57,733 bases of DNA from Oscillospiraceae bacterium (GTDB taxonomy: Bacteria; Bacillota; Clostridia; Oscillospirales; SIG627). The position numbers and the translations under genes were made by a program. The notes beneath the pieces are model-generated. The model was not told the DNA's origin, did no database searches, and was given only the letters and a program-made list of their open reading frames with translations. Positions 7,443 to 16,396 of this stretch are shown here, piece after piece (within the stretch, counting starts at the first letter, position 1; every line of letters starts with the position of its first letter). The stretch lies in contig SVQO01000015.1 of assembly GCA_015065325.1 (NCBI GenBank), positions 1 through 57,733 on the forward strand, written 5' to 3'.

Positions 7443-9521
7443 TTATTGATATTTCTCCGGCAAAACGGGATCGGGTCTTTGTCTCGCATTTTGCGCCGCA
7501 AGCAAATACGCCTGATTTGCCTGTGTAAGCTGTTGCTTAAAGCTTGCAAAATACGCGTCGTACTTGGCATTTTCCTGTGCCAATTCCTGCTGCAATCGGA
7601 TCAGCTCCGTATTTTGCTGTGCCTTGGCATTGTACTCCGCCGTATCCGCATCGATCTGCTTTTGCAAACGGCGGCGCTCTCTTGTCTTTTTACCTCTGCT
7701 GAACTGCTTATAAATACCGACTATGATAGCGATAGCATAGAACGCCAATCCTGACAGCAGAATACCTTGTGCAAGCATTTCGTGCGACAGAACTTTTCCA
7801 CCATCATCAAATAAAAGTCCAATGGTCAGATCCCACATTAAGCCCAAAATCGTTTCCAGCAAGCCGCCCGACTCTATGACTGCGGACACCACAAAGCACA
7901 GAAGACTTACACAGAACTCCACAAGTAACGCGACGGAAAAAGATCGCACCAAAATTCCCAAAATGATCGCCGCAGGCAAAAAGCACGCAAGGAAAAACAG
8001 AAGCGCGGAGGGCTCCGGATTGTTTTGGTAACCCCAAAGCACAAACAAAGCACCCAAGACAACAGCCAACAATCCCCAGATAATCGGGGGAATAAAGCTT
8101 TTTTTAGTCTTCTTCAAAGTCTCGGTCGCTTCCTCGATCCTCCCCCTCAAAACCGTAAGAGAGGACTCCTCCTTGGTGATCTCCTCCTTCAGTCTTTCCC
8201 GATTGGCGTTGATCCCGTCCAGGATCTGATCTGCCTTGGCTACCGCGCCTGCAAGAGCGTTTTTCTTTTGAAGCATTTCCTGTCTTCTCAGCTCCGCTTC
8301 ACCCAGCCGCGCCGAGATCTGTGCAGAATAGCCGGTTACCTTTTGACGAAGCTCCTCCGATCCGAAATCCATAACCTTTCTGTAATTGGGACTAAGGTCG
8401 ATTCTTTGCATCAGAAGCCCAAGATCGGATTCCTTTGTCACCCGAAATTCCACCATCAGATTGCAAAGGTACGCCCGTGCACATTTGGGATCGATATCCA
8501 GCACCTTCTCCAGCTGCTTTGCCGCTTTTTCAAACTCACCGTCTCCCGCAAGCATAAAGGCACGCTCCAGAAGGCTGTCAAAGGTGGCAAGGCTTGCTCC
8601 CGCGGAAACAGTCCTTTCCTTCAACACGTTATTATTCTGTTTTTTCTTGATGTTTTCCAGAACCTCCTCAACGAAGGCGGTGGCTCCTGCGTGGAAGCTC
8701 TGCAAGGGCTGCAAGCGCTCGGGCAAAACCTTGCGCGGATCTCCGAAATAGGCGGGCATCAAGGCCTTTTCGGGGTCTGCTTCCATCAGCTTCAAAAATC
8801 TCTGCCACTCGTTTTTCACCCAGGTCGATTCAACGTATTCTCTACAACTGGCAAACAGCACCATCACCTTGGCGGAATGCAGAGCGGCAAAGATATGGGG
8901 CTCAAACAAAGAGCCTGCGATCCCGTTCAAGGTCTCCTCTGCAAAAAATACCCTCAATCCCTTGTCTTTCAGGAAAAGATACAGCTTCATCGCATATTCT
9001 GAATCAATGGTCCTCGCACCTCGGTCATCGTTGCGCTTGTAGCTGATAAACACGTCGTAGGGTGGCTGATTTTCCACGATCTTCAAAAACTCGGCGGAAA
9101 TCCGCTCGATCTCCTGTGCGCGCTTCAAATACTTTTCCGCATTTTCGGGAGAAGCGTGTTTGATGGCGGAAAGGTAGTTTTTATCGTTAAAAATAGATTC
9201 TTGATTGATGAGGTTACAAGTCGGCATTTTTTCTCCGCTGACCGGATCGATTTCATAAGCAATTCCGTAGCGACATAAAGCCGCGCCCCAATGCGCCTCC
9301 GATTGCAGATTATCCATTTCCGTAATCGCCAGATAATGCTTGAGTGCCTCCTCAAAGTCCTTTCTGCCCCAAGCGTCATCCGCAATGCTGTAATGGTTGG
9401 CGTACGCGGCTCGGTTCGGATCCAGCTCAAACTTTGAATTACAGTAATCACACTCGACGTAACGCGAGGTGTTTGAAAGCTCCAACGGAGCACCGCAAAT
9501 CTTACAACGGTCCTGATACAT
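7443..9521 (-). CDS. Zinc ribbon - TIR domain - polytopic membrane protein
   Basis: 692 aa from the ATG at 9521, preceded by AGAGGGGA; the in-frame ATG at 9554 has no binding site and lies on the promoter -10. Modules: zinc ribbon (CxxC at 6-9 and 24-27); TPR-like helices (about 40-150) with CRYGIAYEIDPVSGEKMPTC as in the 2877-5102 paralogue; a TIR domain (about 155-290) with YDVFISYKRNDDRGARTIDS and a candidate catalytic Glu at 207 (LFEPHIFAAL); a second helical block (about 315-400); a coiled coil (about 405-465); several membrane segments (about 470-640); and a C-terminal coiled coil. It is monocistronic. Its role is unknown; a membrane-linked NAD-cleaving or signalling protein is a reasonable guess. 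Confidence 0.8.
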   Translation of the reverse strand: MYQDRCKICGAPLELSNTSRYVECDYCNSKFELDPNRAAYANHYSIADDAWGRKDFEEALKHYLAITEMDNLQSEAHWGAALCRYGIAYEIDPVSGEKMPTCNLINQESIFNDKNYLSAIKHASPENAEKYLKRAQEIERISAEFLKIVENQPPYDVFISYKRNDDRGARTIDSEYAMKLYLFLKDKGLRVFFAEETLNGIAGSLFEPHIFAALHSAKVMVLFASCREYVESTWVKNEWQRFLKLMEADPEKALMPAYFGDPRKVLPERLQPLQSFHAGATAFVEEVLENIKKKQNNNVLKERTVSAGASLATFDSLLERAFMLAGDGEFEKAAKQLEKVLDIDPKCARAYLCNLMVEFRVTKESDLGLLMQRIDLSPNYRKVMDFGSEELRQKVTGYSAQISARLGEAELRRQEMLQKKNALAGAVAKADQILDGINANRERLKEEITKEESSLTVLRGRIEEATETLKKTKKSFIPPIIWGLLAVVLGALFVLWGYQNNPEPSALLFFLACFLPAAIILGILVRSFSVALLVEFCVSLLCFVVSAVIESGGLLETILGLMWDLTIGLLFDDGGKVLSHEMLAQGILLSGLAFYAIAIIVGIYKQFSRGKKTRERRRLQKQIDADTAEYNAKAQQNTELIRLQQELAQENAKYDAYFASFKQQLTQANQAYLLAAQNARQRPDPVLPEKYQ

Positions 9522-9973
9522 AAAAAAGTCCCCTCTAAACACACATTTTGTCACATTATATCAAACTCTGACAGAATATTCAATACTTCGTTCATATTTT
9601 ATTAAACTTTTTCAAATGGATTTCGTCGGGCACATAAATACAAAAAAGCGACCGTATCGGAATTCTATCAAACCTCGGACACTCCTTGGGTCGCTACCCC
9701 TCATCCGTCACTCCGTAACACATCGTGCGAACAAAGATAACACATATTTGTCTTGCAAAAATTCTTGATGCTGTAGGGGCGGCAACCTGCCGCCCGCGGG
9801 AGGCTGATAGCCTCCCCTACAGGTGCAAACATTGATGATAGCTTTTTGTTTTGCATTAATTTGGTATTGATAAATAAAGTTACCCTTTTTATAAGTTTTT
9901 TGCGGAGCTTTTTTTCAAAAAAGCGACCAAAAGTCCCCTGCAAAAAACCTCCGCAGCTTTTTCCTCACCCTGT
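9522..9973. other. Intergenic region: promoter, REP-like hairpin and dispersed repeat A
   Basis: No gene. It contains the promoter of the TIR gene. It also has a strong hairpin region around GTAGGGGCGGCAACCTGCCGCCC and GGAGGCTGATAGCCTCCCCTAC (about 9773-9821). At about 9840-9960 it carries a copy of the dispersed repeat that reads TTGATAAATAAAGTTACC then GCGGAGCTTTTTTTCAAAAAAG, which recurs at 45.0, 46.5 and 53.0 kb. Confidence 0.6.
9555..9583 (-). promoter_or_regulatory. Sigma-A promoter of the 7443-9521 TIR gene
   Basis: Minus strand TTGAAT (9583-9578), 17-bp spacer, TATAAT (9560-9555), 33 bp upstream of the chosen start. Confidence 0.75.
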
Positions 9974-11197
9974 TCAATCCTTTTGAAGCTCGTCGAACAT
10001 CGCCTTCACGGAGGGGGCGTTTTTGGTCAGCTTTCGGATGGTGACCTCCTCGATCTTGTTGTTTGCGGCAAGCAGATGCTTTTCCGATTTGGTCAAAGCG
10101 TTCTTGATCTTCGTCAGCTGCTCGATCGCCTTGTCGATGCCGTCCACCGCGTCGCGGAAGCGTTCGCCCGCATCCTTAAAATTCTTGGCAAAGCCCTGCT
10201 TAAAGGCATTCAGATTTTCCTCGAAATTTACAAGATCCAGCTGCTGGCTCCGAACGATCTGCAGCTCCTTTTGGTACTGCAAGGAATTCATCGCGGCGTT
10301 TTTCAAAAGTGAGATCAGCGGAATGAAAAACTGGGGACGGATCACGTACATTTTCTCGTATCTGTACGATACGTCCACGATGCCGTTGTTGTAATACTCG
10401 TTGTCGCTTTCCAGCATAGACACCAGTACGGCGTATTCGCACCTTTTCTCCTTGCGGTCCTTGTCCAGCTCCTTGAAGAAATCCTCGTTTTTCTTCTTGG
10501 TCTTGGTTTCGTCCGCCTCGTTTTTCATCTCGAACATAATGGAGATATACTCCACTCCATCCACGTAATCGCGGAAGATAAAGTCTCCCTTGCTTCCCGT
10601 TCCGGCGTCGTTATCCTTTTCAAAATACGCACCGGGGAAGGCGGTCGTGCGGATCTGGTTGAACTGATTCATACAGTGCTGCTCCAAGCTTTCTCCAATC
10701 ATTTTCGTGGATTGGCGGAGCTTGAAATCCTTGTAATATTCGATCTGCTCGTCCTTGTCCTTCAGCTTACCCTCGTAGCGCTCGGTCAGCGCCTTGATGC
10801 TCAGCTCACTTTCCGCTTCCTTGACCTTCAGATCGCCGCTGAGCGTGCTGATGAGTTTTTCCTTTTCCGCGAGCTCCTTTTCCTTTTGCTCCACCGCCTC
10901 CATTACAGCAAGCTTTTTCTCCGAATCCGCAGTGGAAAGCCGTGCCTTCAATTCCGAGATCTCCCGGTCCCGCTGTGCAAGCTTTTTCTCCTGCTCCGCA
11001 AGAAACGCCTCCTGCTTCTGCTCCTGACGGAGTCGGGCGATCTCAAAATCGCTTTCCTGACTTTTCTTCAGTTCCTCCTCGCGGCGACGGATCTCCGCCT
11101 CAAATTCACTGTCGTGGATCTGTCGGACGATCTGAGCGTATTCGGACTGCTCCACCTGAAACATTTTCCCGCAATTCGGACATTTGATCTCTGCCAT
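9974..11197 (-). CDS. DUF2130 domain-containing protein
   Basis: 407 aa from the ATG at 11197, placed 7 bp after GGAGGG; a longer frame from 11272 would begin inside the promoter. The N-terminus carries a zinc-ribbon-like IKCPNCGKMF. A long charged coiled coil follows (about 35-165), then the globular DUF2130 core with GAYFEKDNDAGTGSKGDFIFRDY and SIMFEMKNEADETKTKKKNEDFFKELDKDR. That arrangement of Asp, Glu and Lys resembles the active site of restriction-endonuclease-like folds, which is inference. A second coiled coil ends the protein. The function of the family is unknown. Confidence 0.85.
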   Translation of the reverse strand: MAEIKCPNCGKMFQVEQSEYAQIVRQIHDSEFEAEIRRREEELKKSQESDFEIARLRQEQKQEAFLAEQEKKLAQRDREISELKARLSTADSEKKLAVMEAVEQKEKELAEKEKLISTLSGDLKVKEAESELSIKALTERYEGKLKDKDEQIEYYKDFKLRQSTKMIGESLEQHCMNQFNQIRTTAFPGAYFEKDNDAGTGSKGDFIFRDYVDGVEYISIMFEMKNEADETKTKKKNEDFFKELDKDRKEKRCEYAVLVSMLESDNEYYNNGIVDVSYRYEKMYVIRPQFFIPLISLLKNAAMNSLQYQKELQIVRSQQLDLVNFEENLNAFKQGFAKNFKDAGERFRDAVDGIDKAIEQLTKIKNALTKSEKHLLAANNKIEEVTIRKLTKNAPSVKAMFDELQKD

Positions 11198-11243
11198 CGT
11201 TTTCCCTCCGAGCCGCAAAAAGCGACGTTTTTTTCTCCCCTTT

Positions 11244-11272
11244 ATTCTATCACATTCCCTCCCCGTTTTCAA
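11244..11272 (-). promoter_or_regulatory. Sigma-A promoter of the DUF2130 gene
   Basis: Minus strand TTGAAA (11272-11267), 17-bp spacer, TAGAAT (11249-11244). Confidence 0.7.
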
Positions 11273-11293
11273 GGGAGGCTTTTCCGAAAAGCC

Positions 11294-11322
11294 TTGACAG
11301 CGCGTTTTTTCCGTCGTAAAAT
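11294..11322 (+). promoter_or_regulatory. Sigma-A promoter of the MaoC fragment
   Basis: TTGACA (11294-11299), 17-bp spacer, TAAAAT (11317-11322), 32 bp before the fragment's ATG. It is divergent from the DUF2130 promoter. Confidence 0.65.
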
Positions 11323-11354
11323 TTTAGATCATTGAATTCAATCGAGGAAAGCTT

Positions 11355-11486
11355 ATGTATTTTGAAGAATTGAGGATCGGGATGACCGCAGAGCTTGCCC
11401 CCGCCGTCATCGACCGAAGAAAAATGCTCGCCTTTGCCCGCGAGTATGACAATATCCCCCTGCACACCGACGAGGAATACGCCTGA
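11355..11486 (+). pseudogene. N-terminal fragment of a MaoC-like acyl dehydratase
   Basis: A 43-codon ORF with a GAGGAAA site encodes MYFEELRIGM and LAFAREYDNIPLHTDEEYA, then stops. These match the first strand and helix of MaoC-family hot-dog dehydratases (consensus like FAREYDPxPLHTDEEYA), which are normally about 140 aa. The catalytic HxxD/H segment and everything after it are missing; the DNA after the stop is AT-rich and shows no further homology. The promoter and ribosome binding site are intact, so a 43-aa peptide may still be made. It is most likely a 3'-truncated pseudogene. Confidence 0.7.
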
Positions 11487-11814
11487 AAAACGCCGTAGAA
11501 AAAAATTTTCCCTGTATTTTAATATTATAGGGATTTTTTTCTTTTTTTCCCCTTCACCTTAAAAAAGCAGGATTTTCGGCGCAGATCGCATTATTTTCAA
11601 GGCACTCTCTCCCAAAACACGCCGACAAACGTTACTTTTTTGCCGATTTTAATTATTTTATTAAGATATTGCGGTCAAATAATTGATTTTTTTAGGAAAA
11701 ATGTTGACAAAATTAAAAAAAGGGTGTATGCTATTGCATTATATCGTAACTGAATTTGATGAAAAACCGATTCGCAAGCGACATAATTTGACAAATTTTT
11801 AGGAGATGAATATT
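11487..11814. other. AT-rich leader region of gdhA
   Basis: No ORF of note. It is strongly AT-rich, with the gdhA promoter at 11704-11732 and a leader of roughly 75 bases. No recognised riboswitch core was seen. Confidence 0.5.
11704..11732 (+). promoter_or_regulatory. Sigma-A promoter of gdhA
   Basis: Consensus TTGACA (11704-11709), 17-bp spacer, TATGCT (11727-11732). Strong by consensus, as expected for a highly expressed enzyme. Confidence 0.8.
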
Positions 11815-13101
11815 ATGGCAAACCAAACCTACAATCCCTACGACAACGCAAAAGCGCAGTTTGACAAGGTTGCAGAAATGCTGAAGCTGGACGAAGCTAC
11901 CAGAGATCTGCTCCGTGCGCACCGTCAGGAGCTCCACTTTACCTTCCCCGTAAAGATGGACGACGGCTCTACCAAGATCTTCAAAGGCTTCCGTATGATC
12001 CACAACGATGCCAGAGGTCCCGGAAAGGGCGGCATCCGCTTCCATCCCCACGAAACCGCAGACACCGTCCGCGCCCTTTCCATGTGGATGACTTGGAAGT
12101 GTGCAGTGGTTGACATCCCCTTGGGCGGCAGTAAGGGCGGCGTTATCTGCGACCCCCGTACCATGTCTCTTGCCGAGCAGGAGCGTCTTTGCCGCGCCTA
12201 TATGCGCCGCCTGCACAGCCAGGTAGGCTACAACGTGGACGTTCCCGCGCCCGACGTAATGACCAACGGTCAGCATATGATGTGGATGCTGGACGAGTAC
12301 GAATCCATCACCGGTCAGCGCTTCCCCGGCATGATCACCGGTAAGCCCGTAGGTCTGGGCGGTTCTTTGGGCCGTACCGAGGCAACCGGCTACGGCGTGA
12401 TCTACTGCCTGCGTGAGTGCCTGAAGAATATGAAGATCGACATTACCAAGACCAGCGCCAGCATTCAGGGCTTCGGTAACGTAGCGGAGTACGCCGCTCG
12501 TATGTACGCCGACCTGGGTGGCAAGGTTGCCGCAGTTTCCTGCTGGAACGTTGCCGACAAGACCGCTTATACCTTCCGCAAGGAGGGCGGTTGCGATCCC
12601 GCCGAGCTTGCCGCTATCAAGGACTCCTTCGGCAGCATCGACAAGGACAAGGCGATTGCGCTTGGCTACGAGCTCCTTCCCGGCGACGCTTGGCTGAGCC
12701 AGGACGTAGATATCCTGATCCCTGCAGCGCTGGAGAATCAGATCACACCCGAAAACTTCCCTCAGATCTCCAAGCAGGTGAAGATCCTTTGCGAGGCTGC
12801 AAACGGTCCCACCACTCCCGACTGCGACAAGCTTATTCAGGACGCAGGCATTATGCTGATCCCCGACTTTCTCAGCAACGCCGGCGGCGTAACCTGCAGC
12901 TACTTCGAGCAGGTTCAGGGCAATATGAACTACTTCTGGACCAAGGAAGAGGTTTTGGAAAAGCTGGAAAAGATCATGACCGGCGCCTTCCAGAACGTTT
13001 ACTCTCTGGCAGAGGAAAAGAACCTCTATATGCGTGACGCAGCTTACGTGGTAGCCATCAACCGCGTGGTCAACTCCGTCAAGGCAAGAGGCTGGGTCTG
13101 A
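11815..13101 (+). CDS. gdhA: Glutamate dehydrogenase (Glu/Leu/Phe/Val dehydrogenase family)
   Basis: 428 aa. It catalyses reversible oxidative deamination of glutamate to 2-oxoglutarate. The start at 11815 (MANQTYNPYD) sits 9 bp after AGGAG; the in-frame ATG at 11806 is directly abutted to that site and less likely. The dimerisation/catalytic part shows GPGKGGIRFHP, the catalytic-lysine motif PLGGSKGGV and DVPAPDV. The Rossmann half has GFGNVAEYAA for the cofactor and ANGPTTP plus PDFLSNAGGVTCSYFE near the C-terminus. Length and motifs fit catabolic clostridial GDH of about 420-430 aa. Cofactor preference cannot be read safely. The gene is monocistronic, with its own promoter and terminator. 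Confidence 0.95.
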   Translation: MANQTYNPYDNAKAQFDKVAEMLKLDEATRDLLRAHRQELHFTFPVKMDDGSTKIFKGFRMIHNDARGPGKGGIRFHPHETADTVRALSMWMTWKCAVVDIPLGGSKGGVICDPRTMSLAEQERLCRAYMRRLHSQVGYNVDVPAPDVMTNGQHMMWMLDEYESITGQRFPGMITGKPVGLGGSLGRTEATGYGVIYCLRECLKNMKIDITKTSASIQGFGNVAEYAARMYADLGGKVAAVSCWNVADKTAYTFRKEGGCDPAELAAIKDSFGSIDKDKAIALGYELLPGDAWLSQDVDILIPAALENQITPENFPQISKQVKILCEAANGPTTPDCDKLIQDAGIMLIPDFLSNAGGVTCSYFEQVQGNMNYFWTKEEVLEKLEKIMTGAFQNVYSLAEEKNLYMRDAAYVVAINRVVNSVKARGWV

Positions 13102-13124
13102 TCCCCCGATAAAAAATGAGCAAA

Positions 13125-13156
13125 GGCTCCTCGGAAAATCCGAGGAGCCTTTTTTC
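13125..13156 (+). terminator. Terminator of gdhA
   Basis: GGCTCCTCGGA and TCCGAGGAGCC arms with an AAA loop, followed by six Ts. Confidence 0.92.
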
Positions 13157-13247
13157 TTGCCCCGTCAAAAGGGGATATAGGCGAAGAACATAACGAACAA
13201 AAGCAAAAAAAGGCGGGCTTGTAAAGTGCCTACCCAAGCGACTTTTA

Positions 13248-13276
13248 TTGACAAAATCCGAGAAAAATGGTACTTT
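13248..13276 (+). promoter_or_regulatory. Probable promoter of the NERD-SGNH gene pair
   Basis: TTGACA (13248-13253), 17-bp spacer, TACTTT (13271-13276). Confidence 0.6.
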
Positions 13277-13326
13277 TGTAGTATAGACTCTTTGCCATTA
13301 AGATTAAGCGGGAAAGGAAAAGCACC

Positions 13327-14184
13327 GTGGGACTTCGATCATTCTTTCATAAAATAAAAATAGGCTTCGTTCGCGCCTCTCAGCCCTCTATTCCCCCGAT
13401 GAGCGACGTCAAGCGCTACGGCAATTACGGTGAGGATGAATTAATTTTTATGCTCCGTCGGGCGTTGCCCGATTGCAGCATCAAGCGAAACGTGATCATC
13501 ACCACCCCCGAGGGAAATGCGGAGCTGGACTGTCTGGTGCTCTGCAACAACAAGCTCTTTGCCATCGAGGTCAAGCGATGGAAGGGGTATCTGGTAGAGC
13601 GGGAGGACGGCTTTTTACAGCAAAAAACAGATCGCTGGACGGGTGAGCTCCACGAAAAATATATGAAGTCTCCCTTCAAGCAGCTGTCCAGAGCCATCTA
13701 TCTTCTGCGGAAGCAGATCCCCATAAACGCCTGGGTCAATCCCATCGTTTTCTTTGACGGAAACGAGCTGGAGGGAATTTCTACGAAAACGGAGCAGGTG
13801 TGGTTCACCCGCTACGACGCCCTTGCAAATTATATCCATTCCGGCGGCAACGCCTCCTTTGGCAAAAACGCCTACGACTTTTTCAATCAGTGCCTGCCCG
13901 CCGATTATCTTTACGTCAAGGCACAGGGCAAGTCTATGGCTTGCTACGTCAACCGACCCGATCTGCAATTCCAAACTCCGCAGGGCACCCCGTCTCCTTA
14001 CGAGATCGACTCCATTGAGATCCGCCATCACTGGTCCTGCGACGATCTTACGATCATCATGAAAAACGGTGTCCGACATACCGTCCGACGGGAAAACGCA
14101 TGGATCCGCGTATTTGAAAACGGCTCCTGGCAAAGCTTTCCCCTCTGCAAGATCGATTCCGTCATTCTGAGCCGTACCCTTTGA
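13327..14184 (+). CDS. NERD domain protein (nuclease-related)
   Basis: 285 aa with a GTG start after AAAGGAAAAG. The NERD core is at about 35-150: GNYGEDELIFMLRRALPD, then NVIITTPEGNAELDCLVLCNNKLFAIEVKRWKG. The D-x-L/V-x(n)-E-V-K arrangement (AELDCLVL ... AIEVK) is the signature of the restriction-like nuclease fold, and the helix KSPFKQLSRAIYLLRKQI follows as in other NERD proteins. The C-terminal 130 residues are not recognised. Some NERD proteins act in DNA processing, but the role here is unknown. An SGNH hydrolase gene follows after 27 bp, so the two are probably co-transcribed without an obvious functional link. Confidence 0.85.
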   Translation: MGLRSFFHKIKIGFVRASQPSIPPMSDVKRYGNYGEDELIFMLRRALPDCSIKRNVIITTPEGNAELDCLVLCNNKLFAIEVKRWKGYLVEREDGFLQQKTDRWTGELHEKYMKSPFKQLSRAIYLLRKQIPINAWVNPIVFFDGNELEGISTKTEQVWFTRYDALANYIHSGGNASFGKNAYDFFNQCLPADYLYVKAQGKSMACYVNRPDLQFQTPQGTPSPYEIDSIEIRHHWSCDDLTIIMKNGVRHTVRRENAWIRVFENGSWQSFPLCKIDSVILSRTL

Positions 14185-14211
14185 GCCCGGCACCGCAAAA
14201 GGAGAAATACT

Positions 14212-14883
14212 ATGTTTGAACTCAAGCTACCCAAAATGAACCGATACGAAAAGACCGCCGCAGGCTTTGAAGCACAGCCCATTCAAAAGGGGCTGATCCT
14301 GTTTTACGGCTCCTCCGGCTTTACCAGATGGTCCGCCAAGTACGAGCATCGCCCGCTGGAGGAGGATATCCGTATGAAGGACGGGTCCCTTGCCGCGGTC
14401 AATCACGGCTTCGGCGGCTCCACCATCGACGAGGGTCTGTATTACTATAACCGTATGGTCAAGCCCTGGGAGCCCCGCGCCATCGTTCTTCGTTTCTTCC
14501 CCAACGACCTTTCCTACGGCTACTCCCCCGCGGAGATCGTTTATCTGCTGGCTACGTTTTGCAACTGGGCACGGGCAGACTTTCCCGGGGTCAAGCTTTA
14601 TCTGTGCGACGCTATGCCCCACAAGCGCCATATGAATAACAACCTGTGGAAAAAGATGGCGGGACAGTTCAATAAGCTTCTTAAGGAATACTGCGACACC
14701 AATGAGGACTGCACCTACGTTTGTCAGTCTGCCTGGCCCGGCTTTTACACCGACCCCGCCGACGCAGGCGACTACGGCAAGATCCGCACGGATATCTGGG
14801 TCGAGGACCAGGTCCACTTCACCCAGGAGGGCTACGATATCTACCGCGAGCTGTTCCTTTCTGCCCTGGACGATATTCTGTAA
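14212..14883 (+). CDS. SGNH/GDSL-type hydrolase, cytosolic
   Basis: 223 aa with an AAGGAGAAATACT binding site. Block I is LILFYGSSGFTRW (nucleophile Ser 34/35), block II is VNHGFGGST, block III is the R-FFPNDLSYG region, and block V is EDQVHFTQEGYDIY with the Asp-x-x-His pair at about 195-199. There is no signal peptide, so it should act inside the cell, probably as an esterase or deacetylase on a small carbohydrate or acyl substrate. It follows the NERD gene in the same orientation. Confidence 0.85.
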   Translation: MFELKLPKMNRYEKTAAGFEAQPIQKGLILFYGSSGFTRWSAKYEHRPLEEDIRMKDGSLAAVNHGFGGSTIDEGLYYYNRMVKPWEPRAIVLRFFPNDLSYGYSPAEIVYLLATFCNWARADFPGVKLYLCDAMPHKRHMNNNLWKKMAGQFNKLLKEYCDTNEDCTYVCQSAWPGFYTDPADAGDYGKIRTDIWVEDQVHFTQEGYDIYRELFLSALDDIL

Positions 14884-15028
14884 AAAGCTCGCCGAAGCGA
14901 AATTGTTTTTTTAGGAGGAAACGGCAACACGGGCAATGGCGGAAACCAAGGATTCCGCTCCCGAGCCATCGGTGGCGAACATCCCGCGGGAGCCCTCGTT
15001 GCCTTTTGGGAAAATACAAAACGATTCA

Positions 15029-15057
15029 AAAAAAGAGAGGAAACTCCTCTCTTTTTT
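15029..15057. terminator. Bidirectional terminator between SGNH and phosphodiesterase genes
   Basis: AAAAGAGAGGA and TCCTCTCTTTT arms with flanking A and T runs between convergent genes. Confidence 0.85.
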
Positions 15058-15060
15058 CCT

Positions 15061-16359
15061 TTATTTCAGCAGTTCCGTCAAAGCGCGGCCATCGGCATCG
15101 GGCAGGGTCTGCCCCAAAATGGCGGCAAGGGTGGGAGCCGCATCCACCAATCGGGCTTGCTCCAAGACGGCACCCTCGCGGAAGGCGGGTCCCCGACCCA
15201 TAAAGATCGGCTTGGGCCCCTTTTCAGGCATATAGCCGTGGGCTCCAACCGTGGGATGCGTGCTGACCGCGTCCCCCGTAAGATCGTTGATAAACCGAAC
15301 GCCCTCCTGTGCCTCCACGAAGAAGCTGAAGGGGCCGCTTTGCCCGTAGCGCTCTGCCAATTCCTCCTTCGTCAGGATCTTCTCGATGCCGTACTTGCCC
15401 GTAGCCTGCAGCTTTTTCAGGCAGGCATAGACCCTTTCGTAAAGCTTTTCGTTGGTATTGTCCGAAAGATACACCGTCGAGGACATTCCGTTGGACTGGC
15501 TGTAAGCCTGCCAGGTATAGACCGTTTCCTTGGGAGAAAGACGGATCAGCCCCTCCTGCTCCAGCAGAACGTTCAGCCGCACCGTTCGGGTACAGTCTCT
15601 TTGACCGTGGTCGCTGAGGATCACGAAATTGGTATCCTCATAGACCCCCGCTTCCTCCATGGCGGAAACCACGTCACCCAGCCAAGCATCCACCCGATCC
15701 AGCGCCGCGGGAAGCCCCGTACCGAAGACGCCGCCCTTGTGCCGCAGGCTGTCCAGACAGCAATTATGCACGAAAAGCACGTCGGGGCGACGGTCGCGGA
15801 TCAAACTGCAGGTACAGCCCATCAGAAAACTGTCAAATAGTGTCTCGGTAGGTTCCCCCTGTGCCGTCGCTCTGGGAAACAAACGCAGGTTTTCCCGCAC
15901 CGCGGAAAGTGCCGCCGCATCCGCGCCCTGATCGGCAAAGACCTCCTCAACCCGTATTCCCTCGTCGGGATAATAGAAAAAGTATTCGTTGATCACGTGG
16001 TCGATATTGGGGTTGTTTGCGGTAATGGGCCAATAGACCGCGGCAGTGGTACAGCCCGCCTTTTTGGCAGCGGAAAAAATATCCTCGGCAAAAATTCCCG
16101 AGCTTTCCACAGGCCAGTGGGCAACGCCGTCGGAATGGGTCTGCAAGGAAAAATTGCAGTAAACGCCGTGTCCCTTGGGATAGCAGCCGGTGATCAGCGT
16201 GGAATGTGCGGGATAGGTACTGGCGGGATAAACGGAGCAAACCTCATTCACCTCCGCCCGCTTTTCCATAATTTTACGGAAATTGGGTCTTTTCAACAGC
16301 TCCGCCACGTCCTCGCGGACCATGGCGTCCATAGAAATCACAAACAGCTTTTGTTTCAT
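15061..16359 (-). CDS. Type I phosphodiesterase / nucleotide pyrophosphatase (alkaline phosphatase superfamily)
   Basis: 432 aa, start after AAGGAGAAGGAAAG. The metal site and nucleophile are recognisable: VISMDAM (Asp 11), CSVYPASTYPAHSTLITG (nucleophile Thr about 48), NCCLDSLRHKGG (Asp and His, about 205-215), VILSDHGQRD (Asp-His) and VGAHGYMP (His). This is the PF01663 layout of two-metal phosphodiesterases. No signal peptide is visible, so it is probably cytosolic. The substrate is not predictable; relatives cleave nucleotide diphosphate or phosphodiester bonds. It is monocistronic between two hairpins. Confidence 0.88.
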   Translation of the reverse strand: MKQKLFVISMDAMVREDVAELLKRPNFRKIMEKRAEVNEVCSVYPASTYPAHSTLITGCYPKGHGVYCNFSLQTHSDGVAHWPVESSGIFAEDIFSAAKKAGCTTAAVYWPITANNPNIDHVINEYFFYYPDEGIRVEEVFADQGADAAALSAVRENLRLFPRATAQGEPTETLFDSFLMGCTCSLIRDRRPDVLFVHNCCLDSLRHKGGVFGTGLPAALDRVDAWLGDVVSAMEEAGVYEDTNFVILSDHGQRDCTRTVRLNVLLEQEGLIRLSPKETVYTWQAYSQSNGMSSTVYLSDNTNEKLYERVYACLKKLQATGKYGIEKILTKEELAERYGQSGPFSFFVEAQEGVRFINDLTGDAVSTHPTVGAHGYMPEKGPKPIFMGRGPAFREGAVLEQARLVDAAPTLAAILGQTLPDADGRALTELLK

Positions 16360-16396
16360 ACTTTCCTTCTCCTTTTTTCGCCCGTTTCTGCCTTAG

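Noticed and set aside
9701-9943. 80-codon minus-strand ORF between 9.7 and 9.9 kb
   Set aside because: It runs through the REP-like hairpins and dispersed repeat A; similar frames appear at each copy of the repeat.
13425-14193. Minus-strand ORFs inside the NERD and SGNH genes and similar long antisense frames elsewhere (for example 3039-5129, 49329-51521)
   Set aside because: They mirror real genes that have ribosome binding sites and conserved motifs; the antisense frames have neither.
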